64,000 bases of DNA from Nocardia nova (GCF_002933465.1 NZ_PSZE01000002.1:186001-250000), one strand, 5' to 3'. Positions 1-8,817 are shown, counted from the first letter of the stretch. The notes: generated by a model not told the origin, from the sequence alone. Program-made: numbers and translations.

Positions 1-870
1 CAGGTGCGGAACGACCAATCCGAGAAAGGCGATCGGACCGACCGCGGCCGTCGCGGCGCCGGTCAGCAGCACCACCGCGGTGAGCCCGATCGCGCGGTTG
101 CGCGCGATGTTCACCCCGAGCCCGCGCGCGACGTCCTCGCCGAGTCCGATCGCGTTGAGCCCGGGTGCGGCCAGGATCGCCAGCACCGTTCCCGCGAGGA
201 TGAACGGCACCACTTGGGCCGCCACCGCCGGTTCGTGGCCGGCGGGAGTGCCGACCACCCAGAAGCGGTAGGTGTCCAGCGCGGCCGGATCGAGCAGGAT
301 CACCGCGTTGGTCAGCGCCTGCAGCAGTGCGGTCACCGCCGCACCGGCCAGGACCAGCGTCAGCGGTGTGGAGCGGCTGCCGCCGCTCGCCGACGCGCCG
401 AACACCACCACACCGGCCGCCAGCGCTCCGGCGAAGGCGAACCAGATGTACTGGCTCGGCTGGGTGAGCGCGAACAGATGGATGCCGAGCGCGGCCAGGA
501 ACGCCGCACCCGCGTTGAGGCCCAGCAATCCGGCATCGGCGAGCGGATTGCGCGTGTAGCCCTGGATCAGCGCACCGGCGATGCCGAGTGCGCCGCCGGT
601 GAGCAGTGCGAGAACCGTTCGGGGCAGGCGCAATTCGCGCACGATCCGATCGGCCTGCCCGTCCGCGGGGCAGCTGAACGGCACGCCGTCCGGACAGGAG
701 ACGGCGTGCCAGATCTCGGCCGGGGACAGGGATTTCGCACCGATGGCGAGTCCGGCGACGACGGCGAGCAACAGCACCCCGGCCAGGAGCGCCAGGCCGG
801 TCGCGCGGCGACGGGGGGTGGTGACTGCGGCGGACACGGCGGCGAACGACTCCTGGGTGACGCGTTTCAT
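1..870 (-). CDS. FecCD-family siderophore ABC transporter permease (partial)
   Basis: Inner-membrane permease subunit of an iron(III)-siderophore ABC importer. The visible 290 residues start with MKRVTQESF, contain a run of hydrophobic membrane segments, and carry FecCD hallmarks: RLPRTVLALLTGGALGIAGA early, then GLGEDVARGLGVNIARNRA and GPIAFLGLVVPH near the window edge. Family members are about 330-350 residues, so roughly 45-60 C-terminal residues lie outside the window. The start is an ATG 41 bases from an IdeR-type iron box at 911-929, which it shares with the divergent FhuF-like gene, so iron repression of both is expected. The cognate ATPase or second permease would lie to the left. Substrate cannot be told from sequence. 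Confidence 0.88.
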   Translation of the reverse strand, partial: MKRVTQESFAAVSAAVTTPRRRATGLALLAGVLLLAVVAGLAIGAKSLSPAEIWHAVSCPDGVPFSCPADGQADRIVRELRLPRTVLALLTGGALGIAGALIQGYTRNPLADAGLLGLNAGAAFLAALGIHLFALTQPSQYIWFAFAGALAAGVVVFGASASGGSRSTPLTLVLAGAAVTALLQALTNAVILLDPAALDTYRFWVVGTPAGHEPAVAAQVVPFILAGTVLAILAAPGLNAIGLGEDVARGLGVNIARNRAIGLTAVVLLTGAATAAVGPIAFLGLVVPHL

Positions 871-910
871 GGCGATCGAACACTTGCGCGGCGACCTCTG
901 GCCGGGCAAG

Positions 911-929
911 TCTGGTAAGCCTAACCTAT
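911..929. promoter_or_regulatory. IdeR/DtxR-type iron box between permease and reductase genes
   Basis: Read on the minus strand this is ATAGGTTAGGCTTACCAGA, close to the IdeR/DtxR consensus TTAGGTTAGGCTAACCTAA (about 14 of 19). It lies in the 100-base gap between two divergent iron genes and probably represses both when iron is plentiful. Confidence 0.75.
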
Positions 930-970
930 CTTCCGTTGTCGACCGTAATGCCGAACGTTGAGGGGGTTCG

Positions 971-1678
971 ATGTCCGAACCAGTGACGATTTTCCCGGCT
1001 CGCCGTCTCGAGCCGGCGTTCGAACAGATCTGCGTCCGGCTGCGCGCGTTGCAGCCTGGGCATCCACGGGTCTACGCCATGGCGGCGATGGCCGAACAAG
1101 GGCGCCGGCGGTGGTGGCGACTGGCCGACGGGGTGCGTGAAGGTCGCATCGAGCTGATGTATCGCCGGCATGTGGCGGAAATGACAAGCGCCGAGATCGC
1201 CGCCGAGGTGGTCGCCACCGCGCTGATCCATGCCGTGGTCGGCCGGGTGGTCGCGCTGATGGTCTGCGACAACCGGGCCTGGGATCCGGGGCTCGAGAAT
1301 CTGTGGGTGCACGGCGACAACGACGGCGGGCTGGACTGGGCGGGCTTGTCGGACACGACGATTCGCGTGGTGGCGGGTGATCCGCTGGCGGGGCGGCCGG
1401 GTGTGGTGACGCTGCCGTGTGATCGGGCGCTCTCGGTGTGGCTGGCGCATCGCTGCGAGGCGGCGCTGACCTTGGTGTGCGAGAGCCTGTGGCGCTGCGC
1501 GAGGTTGAGCCGGGCGCGATTCTGGAATCTGGTGGGCGAATCCATCGTCGGCGCGGCCACCTATGTTCCGGAACTGGCGCGGACCGGCGCGGATGCCGGG
1601 ATCGAACGGGGGCAGGCATTGCTGCTGGCGTTGGCCGACCGGGGGTTGCCGGTGCGTCGCTCTTGCTTAGTTAGGTAA
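971..1678 (+). CDS. FhuF-like siderophore-iron reductase, C-terminally truncated
   Basis: 235-residue protein resembling actinobacterial FhuF-type ferric-siderophore reductases, which release iron from imported siderophore through a C-terminal [2Fe-2S] cluster. The body matches the family pattern (LAHRCEAALTLVCESLWRCA, then FWNLVGESIVGAA), but the protein ends RRSCLVR. Family members usually continue with a CC...C..C cluster motif, so only the first cysteine remains and the cluster is probably lost. ATG 971 follows a GAGGGGG ribosome site. It is divergent from the FecCD permease and shares its iron box. An IdeR box and promoter overlap its last codons. Either the reductase is inactive or the family call is only partly right. 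Confidence 0.55.
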   Translation: MSEPVTIFPARRLEPAFEQICVRLRALQPGHPRVYAMAAMAEQGRRRWWRLADGVREGRIELMYRRHVAEMTSAEIAAEVVATALIHAVVGRVVALMVCDNRAWDPGLENLWVHGDNDGGLDWAGLSDTTIRVVAGDPLAGRPGVVTLPCDRALSVWLAHRCEAALTLVCESLWRCARLSRARFWNLVGESIVGAATYVPELARTGADAGIERGQALLLALADRGLPVRRSCLVR

Positions 1679-1692
1679 GCCTGACCTACACT
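1663..1692 (+). promoter_or_regulatory. IdeR-controlled promoter inside the end of the FhuF-like gene
   Basis: A -35-like TTGCTT (1663-1668) and a -10-like TACACT (1687-1692) are 18 bases apart. Between and over them lies TTAGGTAAGCCTGACCTAC (1671-1689), which fits the IdeR consensus at about 17 of 19 positions. Binding there would block the promoter. No protein-coding gene on the plus strand follows; a terminator hairpin comes about 65 bases downstream. Confidence 0.75.
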
Positions 1693-1697
1693 CGACT

Positions 1698-1797
1698 CGG
1701 CGTCCGGATCGAGCGAGAGTCCCGAGGGCTGCGGTCGACTCCCTGGTCCACTGCCCGCGGCGGGCCCTTGTCACGGAGGGCCCGCCGCGTCGTTTCC
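1698..1797 (+). ncRNA. Candidate iron-responsive small RNA (MrsI-like position)
   Basis: A transcript started about 7 bases after the -10 element at 1687-1692 would run roughly 100 nt to the perfect 12-bp hairpin at 1756-1789. No convincing reading frame lies in it. The promoter is covered by an IdeR box, so the RNA should be made under iron starvation. In M. tuberculosis the IdeR-controlled sRNA MrsI is encoded just upstream of the Rv1847 thioesterase and ureA; here the equivalent thioesterase (4067-4525) and ureA lie about 2.3 kb downstream, with metY and an OsmC gene between. Relationship to MrsI is inferred from position and regulation, not from sequence alignment. Confidence 0.55.
1756..1789 (+). 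terminator. Strong hairpin terminator
   Basis: Perfect 12-bp stem, CGCGGCGGGCCC (1756-1767) pairing with 1778-1789 across a 10-base loop, followed by TCGTTTCCC. It would end the short IdeR-controlled transcript. Like most actinobacterial terminators it has only a weak T tract. Confidence 0.7.
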
Positions 1798-1848
1798 CGA
1801 CTTCCGCACACGATCCCGATGTGCGGGCAGGTGTTTTGCGGACACGAC

Positions 1849-1888
1849 GATGCCCGGCTCACCGCCGGGTGGCGGCGAACCGGGCATC
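1849..1888 (-). terminator. Hairpin after metY
   Basis: GATGCCCGG (1849-1857) pairs with CCGGGCATC (1880-1888), with a smaller GC-rich hairpin inside. It begins 9 bases beyond the metY stop on the minus strand. Confidence 0.55.
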
Positions 1889-1896
1889 GGCGAGAA

Positions 1897-3222
1897 CTAG
1901 TGCGTGGCGGCGAAACCGGTCCGCAGGTCGGCGAGGATGTCCTCGATCCCCTCGATGCCCACGGCCAGGCGAACCAGACCCGGCGTCACACCCGCGGCCA
2001 GCTGCTCCTCGGGAGTCAGCTGTGAGTGCGTGGTCGAGGCCGGGTGGATGACCAGCGAGCGCACATCGCCGATATTGGCGACGTGGCTGTGCAGGGTCAG
2101 CGCGTCGACGAACTTCTTACCCGCGTCCACGCCGCCGGCCAGTTCGAACGCGACGATCGCGCCGGTGCCCTTGGGGGCCAGCTCGCGGCCGCGCTCGTAC
2201 CACGGCGACGACGGCAGTCCCGCGTAGAAGACGTTGGTCACCTCCGGCTGCTCGGTGAGGAATTCCGCGACGGCCTGGGCGTTGGAGACGTGCCGCTCCA
2301 CCCGCAGGCTCAGCGTCTCGAGGCCCTGGCTGATCAGGAACGCGTTGAACGGCGCCACCGCGGAGCCGAGGTCGCGCAGCAACTGCACGCGTGCCTTCAG
2401 CGCGTAGGCCGGCGCACCCAGATCGGCGAACACCGCGCCGTGGTAGCTGGGGTCCGGGGTGGTGAAGCCGGGGAAGCGCGAGTTGCCCTGCTCGTCGGTC
2501 ACCGTCCAGTCGAACGTGCCGCCGTCGACGATCACACCGGCGATCGCGGCGCCGTGGCCGCCGAGATACTTCGTCGCAGAATGCACGACGATGTCGGCGC
2601 CGTGCTTCAGCGGCTGGATCAGATACGGGGTCGGCACCGTGTTGTCCACGATGAACGGCACACCGGCGGTGTGGGCGACCTCGGCCAGGTCCGGCAGGTC
2701 GAGGATGTGGTTCTGCGGGTTGGACACCGTCTCGCCGTAGATCGCCTTGGTGTTCGGGCGGATCGCGGCGCGCCACTGATCCAGATCGTCGGGATCTTCG
2801 ACGAACGACACCTCGATGCCCAGCTTCGGCAGCGTGTAGTGGAACAGGTTGTAGGTGCCGCCGTAGAGGCGCGGACTCGACACGATGTGGTCACCGGCGC
2901 CCGCGATGTTGAGGATCGCGAAGGTTTCGGCGGCCTGACCCGACGAGAGCAGCAGCGCGGCCACACCACCTTCGAGGGCGGCGATGCGCTGCTCGACCGC
3001 GTCCTGGGTGGGGTTCATGATGCGGGTGTAGATGTTGCCGGGCTCGGCCAGACCGAACAGCGCCGCCGCGTGATCGGTATCGCGGAAGGTGTAGGAGGTG
3101 GTCTGGTAGATCGGCAGCGCGCGAGCGTTGGTGGTGCCGTCGGGAATCTGGCCGACGTGGACCTGCTTGGTCTCGAAGCTCCAGTTCTGCGCCGGATCGT
3201 TCGGCTCGACGGAGTCGGTCAT
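1897..3222 (-). CDS. metY: O-acetylhomoserine sulfhydrylase (MetY/MetC type)
   Basis: PLP enzyme that makes homocysteine from O-acetylhomoserine and sulfide, the direct-sulfhydrylation step of methionine synthesis; cytoplasmic. 441 residues, the usual family length. Cys/Met-metabolism fold: substrate-binding TRIMNPTQDAVEQRI near residues 66-80, SSGQAAE near 93-99, and the PLP lysine in SATKYLGGHG (Lys218). The ATG at 3222 has GGAG eight bases upstream; a longer reading upstream has no ribosome site. Transcribed away from the thioesterase/urease genes, 88 bases after the OsmC stop, and followed by a hairpin at 1849-1888. No metX (homoserine acetyltransferase) is adjacent. Confidence 0.92.
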   Translation of the reverse strand: MTDSVEPNDPAQNWSFETKQVHVGQIPDGTTNARALPIYQTTSYTFRDTDHAAALFGLAEPGNIYTRIMNPTQDAVEQRIAALEGGVAALLLSSGQAAETFAILNIAGAGDHIVSSPRLYGGTYNLFHYTLPKLGIEVSFVEDPDDLDQWRAAIRPNTKAIYGETVSNPQNHILDLPDLAEVAHTAGVPFIVDNTVPTPYLIQPLKHGADIVVHSATKYLGGHGAAIAGVIVDGGTFDWTVTDEQGNSRFPGFTTPDPSYHGAVFADLGAPAYALKARVQLLRDLGSAVAPFNAFLISQGLETLSLRVERHVSNAQAVAEFLTEQPEVTNVFYAGLPSSPWYERGRELAPKGTGAIVAFELAGGVDAGKKFVDALTLHSHVANIGDVRSLVIHPASTTHSQLTPEEQLAAGVTPGLVRLAVGIEGIEDILADLRTGFAATH

Positions 3223-3310
3223 GGGTTTCAGCTCCAAAAGGTGTAGATGGGATGGGTCGTCGCGCACGAGGCGGCGGTGCGCCGCCCCAGAATGCCCGAT
3301 TCGCGGAGAA

Positions 3311-3862
3311 TCAGGCGGGAACTGTGGAGTTTTCCAACTCCGGCGTGATCAGTGTGGTCAGCACGGGCGTCGGCCCGGTCGAGATATCGAGAACAGGGCA
3401 GTGGGCGTCCACGGCGGCCTGCAGTTCAGCGTAGCGCTGCGCCGGCTCCGGGCCGCGGATGTGTACATTAACCCGGACCTGCTGGAACCCGGCGCGCACG
3501 GTGTCGTCGAGTCCGAAGAAGCCGCGCACGTCGAGGTCGCCCTCGGCGTCGATGCGCAGATCGTCGACGACGATGCCCAGTCGCTGCGCCCAGAACCGGT
3601 AGGTCACCACCTGACACGAGATCAACGCCACCAGATAGAACTCGACCGGATTCGGCGCGGTGCCCGCGCCGCCCAACGCGGCCGGCTCGTCCACCCGGAC
3701 CGTATACGTGCCGGCCGTGACGGCGCTGCCGACGGCGCCCTCCGCGACTCCGGCAGCGGAAAACAGGACCTGCGCCTTCGCGGGATCGCCGGCCACGGCC
3801 TGTGCGGTGGCGTCGACGATGTCGTTGAGCGGAGTGTCCGATGCGGCTGTCATGGCCGCCAC
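3311..3862 (-). CDS. OsmC-family peroxiredoxin-like protein
   Basis: 183-residue OsmC/Ohr-superfamily protein. The two redox cysteines are present: Cys83 in ALISCQVVTYRF and Cys155 in DAHCPVLD. Members reduce organic hydroperoxides or act on other small thiol-reactive compounds in the cytoplasm; the exact substrate is not evident. A second in-frame ATG at 3853 (MTAASD) could be the true start. It lies upstream of metY on the same strand with an 88-base gap, so the two could share a transcript, but no functional link is obvious. Confidence 0.8.
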   Translation of the reverse strand: MAAMTAASDTPLNDIVDATAQAVAGDPAKAQVLFSAAGVAEGAVGSAVTAGTYTVRVDEPAALGGAGTAPNPVEFYLVALISCQVVTYRFWAQRLGIVVDDLRIDAEGDLDVRGFFGLDDTVRAGFQQVRVNVHIRGPEPAQRYAELQAAVDAHCPVLDISTGPTPVLTTLITPELENSTVPA

Positions 3863-4066
3863 GGTAGGGCCGCGCGAGTGCGGGAGCGAGGGTTGCGCTC
3901 GCCGTGATCACAACCGTAGCCGGAACGCTGTGAGTGCGTATGCCGCTGCAGTACAACGCTTTTCACATTGTGTCGCCGGTGTGCTGTGCGATTACCCGTC
4001 ACGGGTGTGACCGAGCGCGCGGCACCGCCGTACCGGGCGGTACCCGGGTGGTGTAAGTGTTTTTCT

Positions 4067-4525
4067 ATGACACAGCACGACCGATTCGGGGTTCGCTCCC
4101 TGGCGGATGTCACGCCCGAGCAGATGACCCGCTATAGCGAGGGGACCTTCAGCGACCTCATCGGTCTGAAGTACACCGAGGTCGGGCCCGATCGCGTGGC
4201 CGGGGAGTGGGTGGTCTCGCCGCAGCTGCATCAGCCCGCGGGCATCGTCAACGGCGGGGTGTACTGCACGATCATCGAAACCCTGGCCAGTGTCGGCGGC
4301 GGCGTGTGGTTCGGTGACCGCGGTCACGTGGTCGGCGTCAACAACAACACCGACTTCCTGCGGGCGGTCCGCGAGGGCAGCCTGCGCGGCGTCGCCACCC
4401 CGATTCACCAGGGCCGCTCGCAGCAGCTGTGGCAGGTGCAGATCACCGACGAGCAGGACCGGGTGGTCGCTCGCGGCCAGGTGCGGCTGCAGAACCTCAC
4501 CGCGGACGGGACGGCCAAGGCCTGA
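4067..4525 (+). CDS. PaaI-type hotdog thioesterase (Rv1847-like)
   Basis: 152-residue single hotdog-domain protein. The family motif around the catalytic turn is seen as [21 protein letters not shown] (His/Gly-rich loop then the hotdog helix), followed by the strand [15 protein letters not shown]. Such proteins hydrolyse acyl-CoA thioesters. The gene is directly upstream of ureA, the same order as Rv1847-ureA in M. tuberculosis, which supports orthology and the position of this locus. ATG 4067 gives a protein starting [11 protein letters not shown]; the in-frame upstream extension is arginine-rich and lacks family similarity. 94 bases separate it from ureA. Confidence 0.85.
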   Translation: MTQHDRFGVRSLADVTPEQMTRYSEGTFSDLIGLKYTEVGPDRVAGEWVVSPQLHQPAGIVNGGVYCTIIETLASVGGGVWFGDRGHVVGVNNNTDFLRAVREGSLRGVATPIHQGRSQQLWQVQITDEQDRVVARGQVRLQNLTADGTAKA

Positions 4526-4619
4526 GGCCGGCCAGGCGAGCGCCCGTCCCGGCGAGCGCACCCGGTACGGCCGTGCCAAGATATCGAGCACCGTACGCCC
4601 GAGCAGCCGAGGAGTCGAT

Positions 4620-4922
4620 GTGCGTCTGTCACCGCACGAGCAGGAACGGCTGATGCTCAGCTACGCGGCCGAACTGGCGCGCCGGCGGCAGGCTCGCGGG
4701 CTGAAACTCAACCATCCCGAGGCGGTCGCGATCATCACCGATCACGTGCTGGAGGGCGCCCGGGACGGCCGCACCGTCGTCGAGCTGATGTCCTCGGGCC
4801 GCACCGTGCTCACCCGCGACGACGTCATGGCGGGGGTTCCCGAGATGATCCCCGACGTGCAGGTCGAGGCCACCTTCCCCGACGGCACGAAACTGGTGAC
4901 CGTGCATCACCCTATCGGCTGA
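4620..4922 (+). CDS. ureA: Urease gamma subunit
   Basis: 100 residues, the standard UreA length. Smallest structural subunit of nickel urease, which hydrolyses urea to ammonia and carbamate. Family motifs: [20 protein letters not shown] at the N-terminus and [21 protein letters not shown] around residues 30-50, ending in VTVHHPIG. The start is GTG 4620, with GGAG eight bases upstream; an ATG two bases earlier is in another frame. It starts the ureABC operon, 10 bases before ureB. Confidence 0.95.
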   Translation: MRLSPHEQERLMLSYAAELARRRQARGLKLNHPEAVAIITDHVLEGARDGRTVVELMSSGRTVLTRDDVMAGVPEMIPDVQVEATFPDGTKLVTVHHPIG

Positions 4923-4931
4923 GGGGCACCG

Positions 4932-5318
4932 ATGAGCGCGATATCCGCCGAGAGCGGCTCCGGCCCGGTGCCGGGCGAGTATCTGCTCGCCGCCGGCCCC
5001 ATCGAGATCAATGCCGGCGCCGACCGGATCGAACTCGAGGTGGTCAATACCGGCGACCGGCCGGTGCAGGTGGGCAGTCATGTGCACTTCCCGCAGGCCA
5101 ATACCGCCCTCGACTTCGACCGGGGCGCGGCGCACGGCCGCCGCCTCGACATTCCGGCCGGTACCGCCGTGCGCTTCGAACCCGGCCTGGCGCAACGCGT
5201 TTCGCTGGTGCCGCTGGGCGGCAGCCGCGAGGTGTACGGGATCGGCCCGGATGCGCCGGGGCCGCTCGGCCCGGTGGCGAACCGGTTCGACGAGACAGAC
5301 GGAAGGCCGGTCGACTGA
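4932..5318 (+). CDS. ureB: Urease beta subunit
   Basis: 128 residues, beta subunit of urease. The conserved core [19 protein letters not shown] and the stretch [15 protein letters not shown] are intact, followed by [10 protein letters not shown]. The first 18 or so residues (Ser/Gly-rich) and the last 20 are the variable ends usual in actinobacteria. Its TGA overlaps the ATG of ureC by one base (TGATG), so translation of the two is coupled. Confidence 0.95.
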   Translation: MSAISAESGSGPVPGEYLLAAGPIEINAGADRIELEVVNTGDRPVQVGSHVHFPQANTALDFDRGAAHGRRLDIPAGTAVRFEPGLAQRVSLVPLGGSREVYGIGPDAPGPLGPVANRFDETDGRPVD

Positions 5319-7039
5319 TGGCGGAACTGTCCCGCGCCCGCTACGCCACGTTGTTCGGCCCCACCGTCGGGGATCGAATTCGCCTCGCCGACACCGATCT
5401 TCTGATCGAGATCACCGAAGACCGCTGCGGTGGACCCGGTCTGGCCGGTGACGAGGCCGTCTTCGGTGGCGGCAAGGTGCTGCGGGAATCGATGGGCCAG
5501 GCCCGCGCGACCCGCGCCGAGGGCACCCCGGACACCGTGATCACCGGGGCCGTGATCGTCGACTACTGGGGAATCGTCAAGGCCGACATCGGCATTCGCG
5601 ACGGCCGCATCTGCGCGATCGGCAAGGCCGGAAATCCGGAGACTATGGACGGCGTGCATCCGGATCTGGTGGTGGGGCCGTCGACGGAGATCATCGCCGG
5701 CAACGGCCGCATCCTCACCGCCGGCGCGATCGACTGTCACGTGCATTTCATCTGCCCGCAGTTGCTCGACGAGGCGCTCGGCGGCGGTATCACCACCCTG
5801 ATCGGCGGCGGAACCGGCCCGGCCGAAGGGTCCAAAGCCACCACGGTCACTCCCGGCGCCTGGCATCTGGGCCGCATGCTGGAGGCGACCGACGGCTGGC
5901 CGGTCAACATTCTGCTGCTGGGCAAGGGCAACACCGTGCGCCCCGAGGCGATGTGGGAGCAATTGCGCGGTGGCGCGGGCGGATTCAAGCTGCACGAGGA
6001 CTGGGGCACCACCCCGGCGGCGATCGACGCCTGCCTGCGGGTGGCCGACGCCGCCGGGGTTCAGGTTGCGCTGCACTCGGATACGCTCAACGAGGCCGGA
6101 TTCGTGGAGGACACCCTCGCCGCGATCGCCGGGCGGGCCATCCACTCGTATCACACCGAGGGCGCCGGCGGCGGGCACGCGCCGGACATCATCACCGTCG
6201 CCTCGCACCCGAACGTGATGCCCAGCTCCACCAATCCGACTCGCCCGCATACGGTCAACACCCTCGACGAGCACTTGGACATGTTGATGGTGTGCCACCA
6301 CCTCAATCCGGCCGTGCCCGAGGATCTCGCCTTCGCCGAGAGCCGAATCCGGCCCTCGACCATCGCGGCGGAGGATCTGCTGCACGATCTGGGCGCGATC
6401 TCCATGATCGGCTCGGATTCGCAGGCGATGGGCCGCATCGGGGAGGTGGTGATGCGGACCTGGCAGACCGCGCACATGATGAAGCGCCGCCGCGGCGCGC
6501 TGCCCGGTGACGGGGCCGCCGACAACCATCGGGTGCGCCGCTATATCGCGAAATACACGATCTGCCCGGCGGTGACGCACGGCCTGGACCACGAGATCGG
6601 GTCGGTGGAAGTCGGCAAATTGGCCGATCTGGTGCTGTGGGAGCCGGCCTTCTTCGGTGTGCGCCCGCATGCGGTGCTCAAGGGCGGCGCGATCGCGTGG
6701 GCGGCGATGGGCGATGCCAACGCCTCGATTCCGACACCGCAGCCGGTCCTGCCGCGGCCTATGTTCGGGGCCGCACCCGTGGTGGCGGCGGGCACGTCGC
6801 TGCATTTCGTCTCCCCGCAGGCGGTCGAGGACGGGCTGGCCGAGCGGCTGCGGGTGCGGCGGAAACTGGTGCCGGTGGCCGATGTACGCCGCCGGACCAA
6901 AAGCGACCTGCCGCTCAACGACGCGATGCCGCGTATCGAGGTGGAACCCGACACCTTCACCGTGCGTATCGACGGCGAGGTGTGGGAGCAGCAGCCCGCC
7001 ACCGAGTTGCCGATGGCACAGCGTTACTTCCTGTTCTGA
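5318..7039 (+). CDS. ureC: Urease alpha (catalytic) subunit
   Basis: 573-residue catalytic subunit holding the di-nickel centre. Every active-site residue can be placed by a constant offset of seven from Klebsiella urease: nickel ligands His141, His143, carbamylated Lys224 (in [10 protein letters not shown]), His253, His279 and Asp367, and the mobile-flap residues Cys326-His327 (in [10 protein letters not shown]). The enzyme should therefore be catalytic once nickel is inserted by UreF, UreG and UreD. Those accessory genes are not next in line as usual but 6.8 kb downstream at 13820-15952. Confidence 0.97.
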   Translation: MAELSRARYATLFGPTVGDRIRLADTDLLIEITEDRCGGPGLAGDEAVFGGGKVLRESMGQARATRAEGTPDTVITGAVIVDYWGIVKADIGIRDGRICAIGKAGNPETMDGVHPDLVVGPSTEIIAGNGRILTAGAIDCHVHFICPQLLDEALGGGITTLIGGGTGPAEGSKATTVTPGAWHLGRMLEATDGWPVNILLLGKGNTVRPEAMWEQLRGGAGGFKLHEDWGTTPAAIDACLRVADAAGVQVALHSDTLNEAGFVEDTLAAIAGRAIHSYHTEGAGGGHAPDIITVASHPNVMPSSTNPTRPHTVNTLDEHLDMLMVCHHLNPAVPEDLAFAESRIRPSTIAAEDLLHDLGAISMIGSDSQAMGRIGEVVMRTWQTAHMMKRRRGALPGDGAADNHRVRRYIAKYTICPAVTHGLDHEIGSVEVGKLADLVLWEPAFFGVRPHAVLKGGAIAWAAMGDANASIPTPQPVLPRPMFGAAPVVAAGTSLHFVSPQAVEDGLAERLRVRRKLVPVADVRRRTKSDLPLNDAMPRIEVEPDTFTVRIDGEVWEQQPATELPMAQRYFLF

Positions 7040-7115
7040 ACCTCGCTCCCGCCGCACGCAGGTCGTGGATGGCGCGGCGCTGCGCCGGTGCGGGCGCGGT
7101 GGCACACTGGCCGAT

Positions 7116-7778
7116 ATGACGAATGCCGAATGGGGCGAGGTCGACCGCTACATCGTGGACACTCTGATCGGAGACGCCGATTCCGATGTGGCGCAGGCGA
7201 ATTCCGAGGCGGGCCTGCCGCCGATCGACGTCTCACCGGCGCAGGGCAAATTCCTGTATCTGCTCGCGCTGTCGGGCGGGGCGCGGCGTGTGCTCGAGAT
7301 CGGGACGCTCGGCGGGTTCAGCACGCTGTGGCTGGCGCGTGCGGTGGGCACCCAAGGACGCGTCGTGACGCTGGAATACGATCCGCACCACGCCGAGGTG
7401 GCCCGCGCCAACCTCGATCACAAAGGGGTGGGGGAGCGGGTGGAGATCCGGGTCGGGGCGGCGCTGGACACCCTGCCCGGAGTCGCCGAGGACCACGGCG
7501 AGCCGTTCGACCTGGTCTTCATCGACGCCGACAAGGTCAACAACGCCAACTATGTGCAGTGGGCGTTGCGGCTGACCCACCCCGGTTCGGTGATCATCGT
7601 CGACAATGTCGTGCGCCGCGGCGCCCTGGCCGACGGCGACCCCGGCGATCCCGCGGTCCGCGGGGCACGGGAAGCGCTGCGGCTGCTCGCCGACGAGCCG
7701 CGGCTCGAGGCCACCGTGCTGCAGACCGTGGGCAGCAAAGGCTGGGACGGATTCGCCTACGCCGTGGTCACCGGTTGA
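7116..7778 (+). CDS. Class I SAM-dependent O-methyltransferase (family 3)
   Basis: 220-residue caffeoyl-CoA/catechol-type O-methyltransferase (Methyltransf_3). The SAM-binding motif is VLEIGTLGGFSTLWLA near residues 57-72, the acidic ribose-binding residue lies in VVTLEYDPHHAEVA, and the metal-site region is FIDADKVNNANY then IIVDNVVRRGALAD, where Asp residues bind a divalent cation. Methyl acceptor unknown. First gene of the block that separates ureC from ureF; 76 bases after ureC with no clear ribosome site for ATG 7116. Confidence 0.85.
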   Translation: MTNAEWGEVDRYIVDTLIGDADSDVAQANSEAGLPPIDVSPAQGKFLYLLALSGGARRVLEIGTLGGFSTLWLARAVGTQGRVVTLEYDPHHAEVARANLDHKGVGERVEIRVGAALDTLPGVAEDHGEPFDLVFIDADKVNNANYVQWALRLTHPGSVIIVDNVVRRGALADGDPGDPAVRGAREALRLLADEPRLEATVLQTVGSKGWDGFAYAVVTG

Positions 7779-7995
7779 CCGGTGCCGAATCGCCGTGCCC
7801 GACCCGGTCGGGGTGGCCGGCGAGTTCGGTCCAGAAGTCCACGTACGCCTGTTCCTGTCCGGTGCCGAGTTCCAGGATGCGAGAACGGGATTGGGCGCGC
7901 ACGGTATCGGCCGGATCGATCTCGGCGTGCATGGCACGGTAGCGGTGGAGCCAGCGGCGGTGCTCGGCTGCCTGGCGGCGCGCGAGGGCGACCAC
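7768..7995 (-). CDS. Small conserved-looking hypothetical protein
   Basis: 75-residue reading frame (MVALARRQAAEHRRW... ) ending 10 bases inside the O-methyltransferase gene on the opposite strand. It has a natural residue mix (several Trp, Tyr, Glu) and a probable helical N-terminus, but no family I recognise. The only start is a GTG at 7995 with GGAGG just two bases before it, which is too close; an in-frame stop lies a little upstream. It may be a short gene or the end of a degraded one. Confidence 0.45.
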   Translation of the reverse strand: MVALARRQAAEHRRWLHRYRAMHAEIDPADTVRAQSRSRILELGTGQEQAYVDFWTELAGHPDRVGHGDSAPVNR

Positions 7996-8100
7996 ATCCT
8001 CCGGTGCGCCGAGGTCGGCTCATCGCCCGGCACGGGCTGATCGTGGAGGTGTGGTCGGTGTCCGGTGGAACGCAGGGCCGTTCGTCCTACTGACCGCCGA

Positions 8101-8817
8101 TCAGCCGTGGCGTGCGGCGAAACCGTCGCACAGCGCGGACAGGCCCGAATGCAATTGCCGCACCGGATCGAGCAGATCGCCGAGTCCGGTGCCCTCGAGG
8201 GGCGCCAGCGCGGGCGGGCTCGGCCAGCGCGGGGTGCCCTCCAGAAGTGCTGTCAGCCCGGAGGATTCGTCGTGCTCGTCCTCGCGGGCGGCCAGAATGG
8301 TGGCGCTGACCTGCTGAAGGGCGATGCCGGCGATATAGCTCCAGACCTCGAGTGCCATCGCGGTGGCCTCGCGGCGATCATCGGTCAGTTCGAGGAACCC
8401 TTCGGTCAGCCAGCCCAGGCATGCCAGGCTGTGCGGGCCGAAGTTGTAGCGCGGCACCGCGAAGGTGAACAGCACCCACGGATGCAGCCGGTAGAGCTGC
8501 CAGTCGATATCGGCGGCCGCGCGCACCCGGTCGCGCCAGGTCCAGTCCGCTTCCGGCGCCGGATACGGGTAGCGGCGCGCGACGTCGTCGGTCATATCGG
8601 CCAGCAGTGTGTCCTTGTTCGGTACGTGCCGATACAGCGACATCGCGCCCACGCCCATTCGCTCGGCGATGCGGCGCATGGACAATCCGTCGATGCCGTC
8701 CGCGTCCGCCAGCGCGATGGCGGTGTCGACGATCGCCGCTCGCGTCAGCCGCTCGGGCTGCGACCGGTTCGGGGACCCCGAAGTCGGAGGTGAGGGTGGG
8801 GGGGAAGGTTTCGGCAT
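8101..8817 (-). CDS. TetR-family repressor (TetR_C type) of the adjacent MFS pump
   Basis: 238-residue repressor. The TetR N-terminal helix-turn-helix is RAAIVDTAIALADADGI followed by SMRRIAERMGVGAMSLYRHV (about residues 25-70). The ligand domain (WTWRDRVRAAADIDWQLYRL, LHPWVLFTFA) resembles the tetracycline-repressor C-terminal family. Transcribed divergently from the MFS gene 84 bases away; the gap holds palindromic operator candidates (8848-8881). Classic drug-responsive repressor/efflux layout. ATG 8817 has GGAAAG upstream; the proline-rich first 15 residues are likely flexible. Confidence 0.85.
   Translation of the reverse strand: MPKPSPPPSPPTSGSPNRSQPERLTRAAIVDTAIALADADGIDGLSMRRIAERMGVGAMSLYRHVPNKDTLLADMTDDVARRYPYPAPEADWTWRDRVRAAADIDWQLYRLHPWVLFTFAVPRYNFGPHSLACLGWLTEGFLELTDDRREATAMALEVWSYIAGIALQQVSATILAAREDEHDESSGLTALLEGTPRWPSPPALAPLEGTGLGDLLDPVRQLHSGLSALCDGFAARHG

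Noticed and set aside
1768..2025. Possible plus-strand gene after the IdeR-controlled promoter
   Set aside because: It starts in the terminator loop, runs into metY antisense and has no protein-like composition, so the IdeR promoter is better explained by a short RNA.
3223..3310. Possible SAM riboswitch ahead of metY
   Set aside because: The 88-base leader is too short and shows none of the conserved blocks expected of SAM-IV or SAM-I elements; only a normal ribosome site is seen.
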